The notes beneath the pieces are model-generated. The model searched no databases. It saw nothing but the letters and a program-made list of their open reading frames with translations, and had not been told where the DNA came from. Below are positions 33,689 to 42,844 of a stretch of 64,000 bases of DNA, piece by piece. A program made the position numbers and the translations under genes. Positions within the stretch are counted from its first letter, which is position 1. The number at the start of each line of letters is the position of its first letter. This DNA comes from Luteococcus sp038433135. GTDB lineage: Bacteria > Actinomycetota > Actinomycetes > Propionibacteriales > Propionibacteriaceae. The stretch is taken from contig NZ_JBCDMV010000018.1 of the NCBI RefSeq assembly GCF_038433135.1, positions 40,720-104,719 of the forward strand. The letters run 5' to 3'.

Positions 33689-34654
33689 TCAGAGCACCCA
33701 GTGGCGACGCCAGCTGGGGGCCACCACCAACCGTCGGACCAGCAGTCGTCGAACCAGCCAGCCGGAGGCGGCCAGCCAGACGACGACGCTGACCAAAGAC
33801 GCCTCCAGCCCGAAGACGCCTCCGGAGAGCAGCTCCGGCCCGGCCGGCTGGGTGATGAGCAGACCGTCACCATTGGCGGTGGCGCCGGAGACGGCCGATC
33901 CCAGCACCGGGCCCTGCAGCACATTCCACGCGGCGTGCACGCCGATCACCAGCCACAGGCTGCGGGTCAGCGCGTACAGCAGGGCGAACATCACGCCAGC
34001 CTCCAGCGCGATCGCCACCGCACCCCACCAGCTGGCCTGCGGATTGCTCAGGTGCACCGCGCCGAAGACCAGCGCGGAGACCAGCACCGCACCCCAGGTG
34101 CCCAGACCGGCCTCGACCAGCCGGAAGAGCAGGCCGCGAAAGATGATCTCCTCGCTCACGCTGGCCACCACCCCCAGCTGCAACAGCGGCATCAGCATTG
34201 GCGCGTCGGGATTCGTGCCGCTGATGGTGCGCCAGCCGCCCGCCAGGCAGACCAGGAAGACCAGCAGGCAGCAGCCCGCCCCGAGCGCCAGCCCGATCAG
34301 CAGGCCACCGGCCCGATGCGGAGCCAGCTCGACGGGTGGCCGCCGGCCCTCCAGCAGCAGGACCACCACCAGGTAACCGACGATGCTGCCGACCAGCTGG
34401 GCGAGCAGGTAGACGTGGTCGGGTGCCCGCCCGTCGGTCTCGAAGGGGACGGTGCCCAGGGCGGCGACTGCCAGCACCAAAACGAAGAGCAGGGCGCGCA
34501 GCAGCGGATTGGCCGGATCATGCCACCAGCGCCCGCCGGTGTGCGGGGGCTGGTCGGGGGCGGATCGTCGGCCCAGGGCAACCTCGGTGTCCAGCCGATC
34601 CCCCAGGTCGGGGAGATGGGCAGTGGAGATGTGACGCTCGTCTCTGCCGAGCAT
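33689..34654 (-). CDS. CPBP-family intramembrane metalloprotease
   Basis: Polytopic membrane protein of 321 residues with about eight helices. The catalytic motifs of the CAAX/Abi (CPBP) family are present: SEEIIFRGLLFR (Glu-Glu and Arg), FGAVHLSNP (His) and IGVHAAWNVLQG (His and Asn). Substrates of such proteases in bacteria are mostly unknown; roles in bacteriocin self-immunity and in peptide processing have been described. The gene starts 53 bases after the end of the DUF2207 gene and reads in the same direction, so the two may form an operon. Confidence 0.88.
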   Translation of the reverse strand: MLGRDERHISTAHLPDLGDRLDTEVALGRRSAPDQPPHTGGRWWHDPANPLLRALLFVLVLAVAALGTVPFETDGRAPDHVYLLAQLVGSIVGYLVVVLLLEGRRPPVELAPHRAGGLLIGLALGAGCCLLVFLVCLAGGWRTISGTNPDAPMLMPLLQLGVVASVSEEIIFRGLLFRLVEAGLGTWGAVLVSALVFGAVHLSNPQASWWGAVAIALEAGVMFALLYALTRSLWLVIGVHAAWNVLQGPVLGSAVSGATANGDGLLITQPAGPELLSGGVFGLEASLVSVVVWLAASGWLVRRLLVRRLVVAPSWRRHWVL

Positions 34655-34707
34655 GGCTCAGGAGGCGGGGGTCTCAGCGGCCGGGGCAGCCTGCTGGCGC
34701 TGGCCAC

Positions 34708-36543
34708 TCACCAGCCGCCGCCACCGCCGCCACCGAAGCCACCGCCGCCGCCGGAGAAGCCGGAGCCGCCAGACGAGCGGGCAGAGGCCGCAGCAGCGGA
34801 GGCCTGTGAGGCCTGCATGGCGGAGCTGAACGAGTCACCCAGCGAGCCCATCGACGAGCTCAGGTAGCCGTAGCCGAAGCCATAGTTGTTGCCGAGGTAC
34901 CAGGTGGGCTGCAGGTCGTAGCGGCCTTCCGCGGCCAGCTGCTCGAAGAGCTTGCTCCACCGGTCGGCGACGCCGAACATGATGGCCCAGGGGAGGTATT
35001 TTGAGAAGATGTCCTCGCCCTCCTCGAAGCGCAGCTGGTCCGCCTCGGCGGTGCGCAGGTAGAGCTCGAAGCCCCGGGCCTGGGAGAGCGCTGCGGAACC
35101 CGTCGCGGTGCGGGCCGGCATGATTGGGGCGCAGATCGCGGTCAGGATCCCGACGATCATCAGCGCGATCCCGGGCAGCGCCATGCTGAAGGCCATCAGG
35201 CCCAGCGCCGCACCCAGGGCGCCGAGCACAGCGATGCCGATGCCGATCCCCAGCCAGACGGCCCGGGTGGTCTCCGGCGAGCTGTTGAACCAGTGCCGGC
35301 CGCCCACCACCTGCTTGTACAGCGCGGCCTTGTTGTCCGGGAAGAGCTTGGCATAGCTCTGGTTGCGCAAGTCGTGCGTCGTCACCTGGCCGGACTTGCG
35401 GAAGAGCGAGGCGAGCAACTGGTGTTCGTGCGGCAGCAGCTCGTGCTTGGGGGAGTCCAGCAGGGTGAAGGTCCAATCCTTCTTGCCGGTCTGGGCAATC
35501 TGGATGTGGCCGCGGACTGCGAGGTCGATCAGGGTGGCGACGACGTCACGCCGGTCGGCGCGCTCGTCCACCAGGGTGCCGATCTCGCCCGGGCGGGCAT
35601 CCGGGGGGGTGAACTGCACCGCGACCGGTGCCTTGCGGCTGCTCCGACTGGTGGCGGATTCGCCGCCGGCCGCCGGGGTGAGACCCGGGGTCAGGCCGGT
35701 GTAGACCTCGTCGCGGCCATGACGCCGCACGGCTCGCAGCAGCATCGCACCCGCACCCAGCAGGACGGCCGCGGCCCCGCCGGCATTCAACCCCGTGGGG
35801 GCGAAGGCCTTGGCCGGGTTGGCGCGGGTGGTCAGCGTCGGTTCCGCCCCGACGAAGGTGCCCGCGGGCAGCCCCGCGACCACCTGCAGGTAGGTTCCCT
35901 TGCCCAGGTTCCGGTGCTGGTAGACCACCGTGCGGCCGTCGGCACTGGCCTCCTGGCAGGGTTCATTGCTGTCCACCCAGCACTGGGTCCGGGTGGTGGA
36001 TGCGGGCAGGTTCAGGGTGATCTTGGCATTGCGGATCGGCACCTCGAAACCGTCGCCGATCGCCATCCAGTTGACCTCGTCCAGCTTGCTCTGGGCCTGC
36101 TTGGGCTCGACGATGCCGCGCAGGGTGTAGCTCACCACATAGCGCTGGACGCCGGTATAGGTCCGGCCCTCCCGGCCGACGCGCAGGGTGAGCACGCCGC
36201 CGCTGGTGCTCTTCTTCAGGTCGGCGGCCGCACCGGTGGGGCTGGTCACCCGCACATTGCTGATCTTGATCTGCCGCCAGTGATCCGGGTCACCCTTGAT
36301 GCCCTGCCGGGTGACGAAGGTCAGGTAGGGCCCGTGGCCGGGGTCATGGGCAAAGTCGAAGTCGATGGTGGTGGTGACCTTGGCGGTGCCGTTCTGCGCG
36401 ATGTCGGCGACCGTGTCGTAGCGGGTGATCTGCCAAGCGTCGGAATCCTCCGCGTGGGCAGGGCTCGTCGTCAGCCCGAGGCCGCCGAGCACGCCCAGCA
36501 ACAGGGCGACCAACAGGGAACGTAGCCAGCGCACAGAGGTCAT
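34708..36543 (-). CDS. DUF2207 membrane protein with Gly-rich C-terminus
   Basis: A 611-residue predicted membrane protein. Residues 1-31 form a signal peptide (LLVALLLGVLGGLGL...AHA). About 35-250 is the extracytoplasmic DUF2207 domain (WQITRYDTVADIAQNGTAKV, YVVSYTLRGIVEP). One helix lies near 270, a cytoplasmic region follows (LVDERADRRDVVATLIDLAVRGHIQI), then two helices (about 430-480) and a C-terminal cytoplasmic segment ending in SGFSGGGGGFGGGGGGGW. This is the usual family layout; function unknown. Confidence 0.88.
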   Translation of the reverse strand: MTSVRWLRSLLVALLLGVLGGLGLTTSPAHAEDSDAWQITRYDTVADIAQNGTAKVTTTIDFDFAHDPGHGPYLTFVTRQGIKGDPDHWRQIKISNVRVTSPTGAAADLKKSTSGGVLTLRVGREGRTYTGVQRYVVSYTLRGIVEPKQAQSKLDEVNWMAIGDGFEVPIRNAKITLNLPASTTRTQCWVDSNEPCQEASADGRTVVYQHRNLGKGTYLQVVAGLPAGTFVGAEPTLTTRANPAKAFAPTGLNAGGAAAVLLGAGAMLLRAVRRHGRDEVYTGLTPGLTPAAGGESATSRSSRKAPVAVQFTPPDARPGEIGTLVDERADRRDVVATLIDLAVRGHIQIAQTGKKDWTFTLLDSPKHELLPHEHQLLASLFRKSGQVTTHDLRNQSYAKLFPDNKAALYKQVVGGRHWFNSSPETTRAVWLGIGIGIAVLGALGAALGLMAFSMALPGIALMIVGILTAICAPIMPARTATGSAALSQARGFELYLRTAEADQLRFEEGEDIFSKYLPWAIMFGVADRWSKLFEQLAAEGRYDLQPTWYLGNNYGFGYGYLSSSMGSLGDSFSSAMQASQASAAAASARSSGGSGFSGGGGGFGGGGGGGW

Positions 36544-36624
36544 GCCTCCACGCTACCCGGAGCCGGGGGCGCACCAGGGATCGGAAGGAGTTTGGGGGCG
36601 GAGTCGCTCCGTCTGTGCGGCCCG

Positions 36625-36659
36625 TGGACAGGCTCGGGGATCGTGGCCGAGCTTGTCCA
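36625..36659. terminator. Hairpin after the phosphosugar mutase gene, REP-like
   Basis: TGGACAGGCTCGG and CCGAGCTTGTCCA pair over 13 bp with one G-U pair and a 9-base loop, 12-46 bases beyond the mutase stop on the minus strand. It may be a terminator; its sequence also resembles the TCGAC-GGCTC repeats noted elsewhere in the window. Confidence 0.5.
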
Positions 36660-36670
36660 GGCCCGCCAGG

Positions 36671-38335
36671 TCAGGGCTGGACGCCGAGGGCGGCCGCCAT
36701 CTCGTCGCGGATGGCGGTGAGCATTTCGGCGGCCTGTTGCCGAGCCGCCTTCAGGTCGGCCGCGGATTCGTCGGCGGAGACCCGGGCCTCCAGGTAGCAC
36801 TTCAGCTTGGGCTCGGTGCCCGAGGGGCGGGCGACGACGTGCACCCGTTCGCCGGTCAGCTCGATGGCGTCGGTGGGCGGCAGCTCGTCCGTGCCCTGGT
36901 TGAGGTCACGGACGCTCACCGGCTCGCCGAGCAGGGTGGCGGGCGGATTGCCGCGCAGCTTGGCCATGGCGTCGCGGATGATCTGCAGATCCTCCACCCG
37001 GACGCTGAGCTGGCCGGTGGCGTGCACGCCATGGGCCCGCGCGATCTCGTCCAGCCGGTCGGCGATGGTCCGGCCCTCGGCCTTCAGGGCCGCGGCCAGC
37101 CGCAGGATGGTCAGGCAGGCGGTGATGCCGTCCTTGTCCGGGACGTGCGCCGAGTCGCAGCAATAGCCGATGGCCTCCTCGTAACCAAAGGCCAGGTCCG
37201 GCACGCGGCCGATCCACTTGAAGCCCGTCAGGGTGGTGGCGTGTGGCTTGCCGGCGGCCTTCGCCATGGTGCCCAGCAGGGTGGAGGAGACCACCGAGTT
37301 GGCGTAGGTGCCCGGCACGTTGCGACGAATGGCGTCGTCGCCGAGCAGGGAGCCCAGTTCGTCGCCGGTCAGCATCCGCCAACCGACGACGGGGAAGGGG
37401 GCGGCGATGGCGCAGCGATCCGCGTCGGGATCGTTGGCGATCACCAGGTCCACGTCGGTCTGCTCCGCGAGCTCCAGGGCCAGGTCGATCGCGCCGGGCT
37501 CCTCCGGGTTGGGGAAGGCGACGGTGGGGAAGGTGGGGTCCGGGTCGTGCTGCTGCCCGACGGGGATCGCGGCGGGGAATCCGGCCGCGGCGACGGCCTG
37601 CTCCACGACGCGGGCGCCGACGCCGTGCATTGCGGTGTAGACCCAGTCGATCTGGCGGGGGGCCTCGGACGGGAAGAGGCCGGCGGCCACCTCGCAGTAG
37701 GCGTCAACGAGTTCCTGCCCGACCAGCGCGTACTCCGTGCCACGGGGCAGTTCGTGCAGCGGGCGGGCGGCGGCCAGGCTGATCTGGTCGGCGATCTGTT
37801 CGTCGGCGGGCGGGACGATCTGCGAGCCGTCGCCCAGGTAGACCTTGTAGCCGTTGTCCGCCGGCGGGTTGTGGCTGGCGGTCACCACGATCCCGGCGAC
37901 GCAGCCCAGGTGCGTGATGCCGAAGGCGACGACGGGGGTGGGAACATGGTTGTCGGACAGGATGGGCTCGAAACCTGCCCCGGCGAAGATCTCGGCCGTG
38001 TCCCGGGCGAAGACGTCGGACTTGGTGCGGGCGTCGTAGCCGATCAGCACCTTGCCACCCGCGTGGCCCTGTTCCTGAAGCCAGGCGGCGAACCCGGCCG
38101 CGGCCTGGCTGACCACGACGCGGTTCATCCGGCCCGGTCCGGGGCCCAGGGCGGCGCGCAGCCCGGCGGTGCCGAAGGTCAACGGCCCGGCGAAGGCACT
38201 GGTGATCTCGTCGGTGGCGGTCTGGTCACCGGCATCGCTGGCAGCCAGCAATTCTGCGAGGGTGGCCTGCGTGTCGGCGTCGGGGTCCTCGGCGATCCAG
38301 GTGAGTACCCGGCGGCGCAGGTCGGCGGTGATCAT
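36671..38335 (-). CDS. pmmB: Phosphoglucomutase/phosphomannomutase-type phosphosugar mutase
   Basis: Moves phosphate between C6 and C1 of a hexose, feeding glycogen, trehalose and wall-polymer synthesis. The 554-residue product has the four-domain layout. VVTASHNPPADNGYKVY near 145 carries the phosphorylated Ser, DPDADRCA near 300 the Mg2+ site, GFKWIG the sugar-binding loop and VVARPSGTEPKLK near 515 the phosphate-binding loop. The ATG at 38335 is chosen because AAGGAG lies 7 bases upstream; an earlier in-frame start would add 16 residues. Long, PgcA-like enzymes usually prefer glucose phosphates. Confidence 0.92.
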   Translation of the reverse strand: MITADLRRRVLTWIAEDPDADTQATLAELLAASDAGDQTATDEITSAFAGPLTFGTAGLRAALGPGPGRMNRVVVSQAAAGFAAWLQEQGHAGGKVLIGYDARTKSDVFARDTAEIFAGAGFEPILSDNHVPTPVVAFGITHLGCVAGIVVTASHNPPADNGYKVYLGDGSQIVPPADEQIADQISLAAARPLHELPRGTEYALVGQELVDAYCEVAAGLFPSEAPRQIDWVYTAMHGVGARVVEQAVAAAGFPAAIPVGQQHDPDPTFPTVAFPNPEEPGAIDLALELAEQTDVDLVIANDPDADRCAIAAPFPVVGWRMLTGDELGSLLGDDAIRRNVPGTYANSVVSSTLLGTMAKAAGKPHATTLTGFKWIGRVPDLAFGYEEAIGYCCDSAHVPDKDGITACLTILRLAAALKAEGRTIADRLDEIARAHGVHATGQLSVRVEDLQIIRDAMAKLRGNPPATLLGEPVSVRDLNQGTDELPPTDAIELTGERVHVVARPSGTEPKLKCYLEARVSADESAADLKAARQQAAEMLTAIRDEMAAALGVQP

Positions 38336-38412
38336 GTGGCGCTCCTTGTCGTTCGGCAGGGTCAACGCTAGTGGGTCATGCACCGAAAGAAGTGAAGGGT
38401 GGCCGGCAGCGT

Positions 38413-39630
38413 TCAGGGGCGACTGGTCAACCGCGCCCGGTGCCAGGCCACGGCGTGCAGGGCAGTGAACAGCAACGGAGCCACGCTGTCCAGATTCCGG
38501 TGGGGCATCGGGCGTCCGGGGAAGCCATAGGCCGCGAGCGCGACGGTGGCCAGGCCAACCAGCGCCAGGAGCACCACCGCGTTCCCGTCGAGCAACTCCA
38601 TCAGGTTGTGACGTCGGAAGGGCAGCGCCAGCTCGTCACGGGCCGCCCAGCCGACGATGGGGGCCAACACCAGGACCGGGAGGAAGAAGAGCCGGAACTC
38701 GTGGGCCAGGGTGGCCAGCAAAACCACGACGGTGTTCGGCACCACGGCCACCCACAGCGCCCACCAGACGCGTCGGGCAAGGTGCCGTCGCGACAGGACG
38801 AGCAGGTAGCAGAAGGGCACCAGCACCGCCGCCGCTGCGGTGAGCGAGTGCAGCGATTCCCACCCGTTGGCAAAATTGAGCCGCGCGTGCTGGTCCCGGG
38901 GAATACCCGGTGACCAGGCCACCTCACGCTGACGCACCCAAAGCTGCCAGAGGGCCAAGGTTGTCGCAGGGGAGAGCACCAGGGTCCCGGTGCGCAACAC
39001 CGTGGCGAAGGTCGTCCGTTCGGGCAGCGTCAGCACCAACAACAGCAGGGCAGGCATCAGCAGCAACCCGCTGTCCCGGGCCAGCAGGCCCAGCGAATAG
39101 AAGATGAAGTACCCTGCCCACCCAACGGCCGGTCGTTGCTGCCGCCAGCAGACGGCGAACCAGGCCAGCGCCGTTGACAGGAACATGAACTGGACCGGAT
39201 CGTCCCAGGCTGCCGACGGCAGGCTGAACAGGTGAATCATCGGCCAGGAGAGCATCGTCAATGCAAGACTGCCCCACCCTCCTGCCTCACTGTCCGTGAC
39301 CGCCCTGCCCAGGACGAAGCAGGACCATCCCAGTACGCACAGGGCCGGCAACCAGATCAGCGAGTAGGCGAGCACAGGTGTCAGCCCCAGCTGCTCGATC
39401 ATCAGCAGCGCCGGCCGAGTGGTCATGGGCCGTTCATAGAAGACTCGGTGGACAAGATGGGTGCGGGAATGGTGCATCCACTGCTCGGGGGTCCATTGGA
39501 AGGCCGACTGGGCACCCGAGCGTTGCTCATGGACCACGATGCCGGTGGTGATGATCACGCTGACCAGCAACGCACGCAGGGCCGTGGCGTCGCGAAAGCC
39601 GTGCCGGACACCTCGTGGCGCTGAATTCAT
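38413..39630 (-). CDS. Multi-pass hypothetical membrane protein (GT-C-like topology)
   Basis: I do not recognise this 405-residue protein. It has about nine to ten hydrophobic helices, a large first extracellular loop with WTPEQWMHHSRTHLVHRVFYERP, and charged loops with LLARDSGLLL and WSPGIPRDQHARLNF. The topology resembles polyprenyl-phosphate sugar glycosyltransferases of the GT-C fold, but I see no clear D-E or D-D catalytic pair in the first loop, so the name stays open. It lies between the mutase and PNP genes on the same strand, 24 bases after the PNP end, and may be in an operon with PNP. Confidence 0.7.
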   Translation of the reverse strand: MNSAPRGVRHGFRDATALRALLVSVIITTGIVVHEQRSGAQSAFQWTPEQWMHHSRTHLVHRVFYERPMTTRPALLMIEQLGLTPVLAYSLIWLPALCVLGWSCFVLGRAVTDSEAGGWGSLALTMLSWPMIHLFSLPSAAWDDPVQFMFLSTALAWFAVCWRQQRPAVGWAGYFIFYSLGLLARDSGLLLMPALLLLVLTLPERTTFATVLRTGTLVLSPATTLALWQLWVRQREVAWSPGIPRDQHARLNFANGWESLHSLTAAAAVLVPFCYLLVLSRRHLARRVWWALWVAVVPNTVVVLLATLAHEFRLFFLPVLVLAPIVGWAARDELALPFRRHNLMELLDGNAVVLLALVGLATVALAAYGFPGRPMPHRNLDSVAPLLFTALHAVAWHRARLTSRP

Positions 39631-39654
39631 GCTGTGGGTCTCAGGGCCAGCTGG

Positions 39655-40476
39655 TCACAGCCGCCCGAGCAGCCCGTTGAGCAGCTCGGTGAGTTTGGGG
39701 CCGGCGTCCTTGCCCGCGGTCAGCACCTCGGCGTGGTCCAGATGGGCGTCGGTCACGCCGGCGGCGGCATTGGTCACCAGGGAGATGCCCAGCACCTCCA
39801 GCCCGGCCTCGCGGGCGGCGATCGTCTCCAGCGCGGTGGACATGCCCACCAGGCTGCCGCCCAGCACGCCGGCCATCTTCACCTCGGCCGGGGTCTCGTA
39901 CTGCGGCCCGCTGAACTGCACGTAGACGCCCTCGGGCAGGCCCGGATCCACCTCGCGAGCCAACGCGATCAGCCGACGGCTGTAGGCCTCGGACATGTCG
40001 ATGAAGGTGGCGCCGCGCAGAGGGGTGGCGCCGGTCAGGTTGATGTGGTCCTTGATCAGCACCGGCGTGCCGGGAGTCCAGGCCGGATCCAGTCCACCGC
40101 AGCCATTGGTCAGCACCAGCGTCGATGCCCCCAGCGCGGCGGCGGTCCGCACGCCGTGCACGACGGGTTCCACACCGCGTCCCTCGTAGTAGTGGGTGCG
40201 ACCGGTGAGCACCATCGCCACCTTGCCAGCGGCGGTCCGGGCCAGGCGCAGCGCGCCGCCATGCCCCTGCACCACGGGTTTGCTGAAGCCGGGAATCCCG
40301 TCCAACGGCACGGTGACGATCTCGTCGCCCAGCTGGTCGACGCCCTGGTTCCAGCCGGAACCGAGCACCAGCGCCAGGTCGATGTGGTCCAGACCGGCGG
40401 GGGACAACAGTTCCCGGCGGACGTGTTCGGCGGCGTCGTCGGCCATGACCGTGGGGTCCTGGAAATCGCTCTGCAT
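39655..40476 (-). CDS. punA: Purine-nucleoside phosphorylase
   Basis: Phosphorolysis of inosine and guanosine to base and ribose-1-phosphate in purine salvage. 273 residues, the trimeric class. LVLGSGWNQGVD near residue 37 binds phosphate, GRTHYYEGRGVEPVVHGVR near 93 is the hallmark segment, SGPQYETPAE near 193 carries the Glu-Thr and VGMSTALETIAA near 210 the base site with VTNAAAGV near 235. The ATG at 40476 may be preceded by an in-frame GTG at 40479, which a TATTGT -10 makes a likely leaderless start. Divergent from lpdA. Confidence 0.93.
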   Translation of the reverse strand: MQSDFQDPTVMADDAAEHVRRELLSPAGLDHIDLALVLGSGWNQGVDQLGDEIVTVPLDGIPGFSKPVVQGHGGALRLARTAAGKVAMVLTGRTHYYEGRGVEPVVHGVRTAAALGASTLVLTNGCGGLDPAWTPGTPVLIKDHINLTGATPLRGATFIDMSEAYSRRLIALAREVDPGLPEGVYVQFSGPQYETPAEVKMAGVLGGSLVGMSTALETIAAREAGLEVLGISLVTNAAAGVTDAHLDHAEVLTAGKDAGPKLTELLNGLLGRL

Positions 40477-40527
40477 CACGCGCTCAACAATAGGGGCAGT
40501 GACGCGAAAGCATGGAACAATGACCCC

Positions 40528-41955
40528 GTGACCAGAGTTGTGATCATTGGTGGAGGCCCCGGAGGATACGAAGCCGCTCTTGTGGCGGCGCAGCTTGGCG
40601 CGGAGGTGACTCTCGTGGAGCGTACTGGGCTCGGCGGCGCTGCCGTGCTCACTGACTGCGTTCCGTCGAAGACACTCATTGCCACCTCGGAGGTGATGAG
40701 CATGATCGAGCGTGCCGGTCAGTTGGGCCTGAAGGTGACCAGTTCCGGCGACGACGATTCCGTCGTCTCCTCGGTGGAGGTGGACCTGAAGGCCGTCAAC
40801 GGACGAGTGCTGGAGCTGGCCAGGGCCCAGTCCGAATCCATCGGCAAGAGCATGGAGAAGTTCGGCGTCACCGTGATCCTGGGTGAGGCCAAGCTGAAGA
40901 GCGCCAGCGAGATCGTCGTCACCACGGATGCCGGGGAACAGGAGCTCGGCGCGGACATCGTGCTGCTGGCCACCGGCACCACCCCGCGGGAACTGCCCGA
41001 GGCCAAGTGCGACGGCGAGCGGATCCTGAACTGGAAGCAGGTCTACAACCTGTGCGAGCTGCCCACCAGGTTGATCGTGGTGGGTTCGGGCGTCACCGGC
41101 GCCGAGTTCGCCAATGCCTACGACGCGCTGGGCGTCGACGTGGTGCTGGTCAGCTCCCGCACCCAGGTGCTGCCGGGCGAGGACCAGGACGCCGCACGGG
41201 TGCTGCAGGACGTCTTCGAGCGTCGCGGCATGGAGATCATGAGCGAATGCCGCGCCGTGAGCGCCCGTCGTGAGGGCGACGAGGTGGTCGTCGGGCTGGA
41301 GGACGGCCGCGAGGTGCGCGGCTCGCACTGCCTGATGGCCGTCGGCTCCATCCCCAACACCCAGGGCATCGGTCTTGAAGAGGCCGGGGTCACGCTGAAG
41401 CCCAGCGGGCACATCGAGGTGGACAAGGTCTCGCGGACCTCGTCGCGCACCATCTACGCCGCCGGTGACTGCACGGGCGTCTTCGCGCTGGCGTCGGTGG
41501 CAGCCATGCAGGGCCGGATCGCCATGTGGCATGCGCTGGGCGACGCGGTGGCGCCGCTCAACCTCAAGTCGGTGTCGTCCAATGTCTTCACCGCGCCGGA
41601 GATCGCCACCGTCGGCATGACCCAGAAGGAGGCTGACGAGGGCACGATGGACATCGGGCAGATCATGCTGCCACTGGCCGGCAACCCGCGCGCCAAGATG
41701 CAGAGCGTCAGCGACGGCTTCGTGAAGCTCTTCTGCCTGCCCGTCACCGGGATCATCGTCGGCGGCGTCGTGGTGGCCCCGCACGCCTCCGAACTGATCC
41801 ACTCCATCTCCCTGGCGGTGGCGGAGAAGATCACGGTTGACCAGTTCAGCCACGACTTCACGGTCTACCCGTCGATGTCCGGTTCCATCGCGGAGGCGGC
41901 GCGACGCCTGCACCTGCATGCCCACCCGGAGAAGCCGTCCAAGACGCAGGTCTGA
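40528..41955 (+). CDS. lpdA: Flavoprotein disulfide-reductase-like NAD(P)H quinone reductase (LpdA)
   Basis: A 475-residue protein with the lipoamide-dehydrogenase fold: FAD-binding GGGPGGYEAA at residue 9, NAD-binding VGSGVTGAEFAN near 180, FAD site YAAGDCTG near 310 and a dimerisation domain to the end. The redox-active pair GGxCxxxxC is broken: GLGGAAVLTDCVPSK keeps only the second Cys. LpdA of mycobacteria, a quinone reductase rather than a lipoamide dehydrogenase, has a comparable active site. The C-terminal His-Glu pair is also changed. Start GTG at 40528, without a ribosome-binding site but 6 bases after AACAAT. Confidence 0.88.
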   Translation: MTRVVIIGGGPGGYEAALVAAQLGAEVTLVERTGLGGAAVLTDCVPSKTLIATSEVMSMIERAGQLGLKVTSSGDDDSVVSSVEVDLKAVNGRVLELARAQSESIGKSMEKFGVTVILGEAKLKSASEIVVTTDAGEQELGADIVLLATGTTPRELPEAKCDGERILNWKQVYNLCELPTRLIVVGSGVTGAEFANAYDALGVDVVLVSSRTQVLPGEDQDAARVLQDVFERRGMEIMSECRAVSARREGDEVVVGLEDGREVRGSHCLMAVGSIPNTQGIGLEEAGVTLKPSGHIEVDKVSRTSSRTIYAAGDCTGVFALASVAAMQGRIAMWHALGDAVAPLNLKSVSSNVFTAPEIATVGMTQKEADEGTMDIGQIMLPLAGNPRAKMQSVSDGFVKLFCLPVTGIIVGGVVVAPHASELIHSISLAVAEKITVDQFSHDFTVYPSMSGSIAEAARRLHLHAHPEKPSKTQV

Positions 41956-41971
41956 GCAGGGCCCGTCCGGG

Positions 41972-42844
41972 TCAGCCCAGGCCCAGGAAGGTCGCCACCC
42001 GGGCGATGTAGCCGGGACGGTCCGCAAAATAGGCACCGCAGTGGTCCACGTCGGAAACGATGTGGACCACTGCTGCATTCCCGGCGGCCGCCGCCAGCCG
42101 GTGGGCATGCCCGACGGGAATCACCGAATCCTCGGTGCCGTGGATCAGCATCAGCGGCCGGGGAGCGATCAGCCCCACCACGTCGATCGGCTGCACATCG
42201 GCGAAACGGTAGCCGTAGCGCAGCCGGGTGGCGCGATCCACCAGTTGGACCAGCGGCACGGGCGGCAGATGCATCCCCGTGGCGGCGGCCGCGATCACGC
42301 CGTGCATGTCGGCAAAGGGGGAGTCGGCCACCACCCGGGCGACCCGCGGATCCCGGGCCGCCACCAACAGGGCCACGGCCGCACCCATGGAGAAGCCGAC
42401 CACGTCGATCTCCGCGTCGGGGCAGCGGGCCGATACCCAGTCCAGTGCCGCCAGCAGATCCTGTTGCTCGTAGTGGGCCAGGGATTGCGGCCCGTCGGCG
42501 GAATCCCCGTTGCCGCGGAAGTCGAAGGCCAGCACCGATGCGCCGGCCCGACTCAGCCCGGGGCCGATCCCGAGCATGTCTGCCTTGCTTCCCCGGTGTC
42601 CGTGGCAGACCACCACGACGTGCTCGGCGCCGGGCCGCTCGAACCACCAACCGGCCAACCGGGTGCCATCGTCGGCGGTGAAGCTGACATCCTCGGCGGC
42701 GAGGCCCACCTCGAAGGGACTCATGGCATAGGCCAGGGAGGGCCGCTGCGGCCCGCTGATCTGGTGCGCCGCGGCCAGGACGCCGACGGCAAGACCGCCC
42801 CCGGCCAGGCCGAGAGCGGTCAGCGCGCCACGCAGGGTTGGCAT
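41972..42844 (-). CDS. Alpha/beta hydrolase with N-terminal membrane anchor
   Basis: A 290-residue alpha/beta hydrolase of the serine-hydrolase superfamily (YqkD/BAAT-like). Residues 6-26 form one hydrophobic segment, a signal anchor. VCHGHRGSKADML near 80 supplies the oxyanion loop, DVVGFSMGAAVALL near 150 the nucleophile Ser, LMLIHGTEDSVIPV near 230 the Asp and SDVDHCGAY near 265 the His, so the triad is complete. Substrate unknown. The start overlaps the stop of the next minus-strand gene by 3 bases, so these two are coupled. Confidence 0.88.
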   Translation of the reverse strand: MPTLRGALTALGLAGGGLAVGVLAAAHQISGPQRPSLAYAMSPFEVGLAAEDVSFTADDGTRLAGWWFERPGAEHVVVVCHGHRGSKADMLGIGPGLSRAGASVLAFDFRGNGDSADGPQSLAHYEQQDLLAALDWVSARCPDAEIDVVGFSMGAAVALLVAARDPRVARVVADSPFADMHGVIAAAATGMHLPPVPLVQLVDRATRLRYGYRFADVQPIDVVGLIAPRPLMLIHGTEDSVIPVGHAHRLAAAAGNAAVVHIVSDVDHCGAYFADRPGYIARVATFLGLG

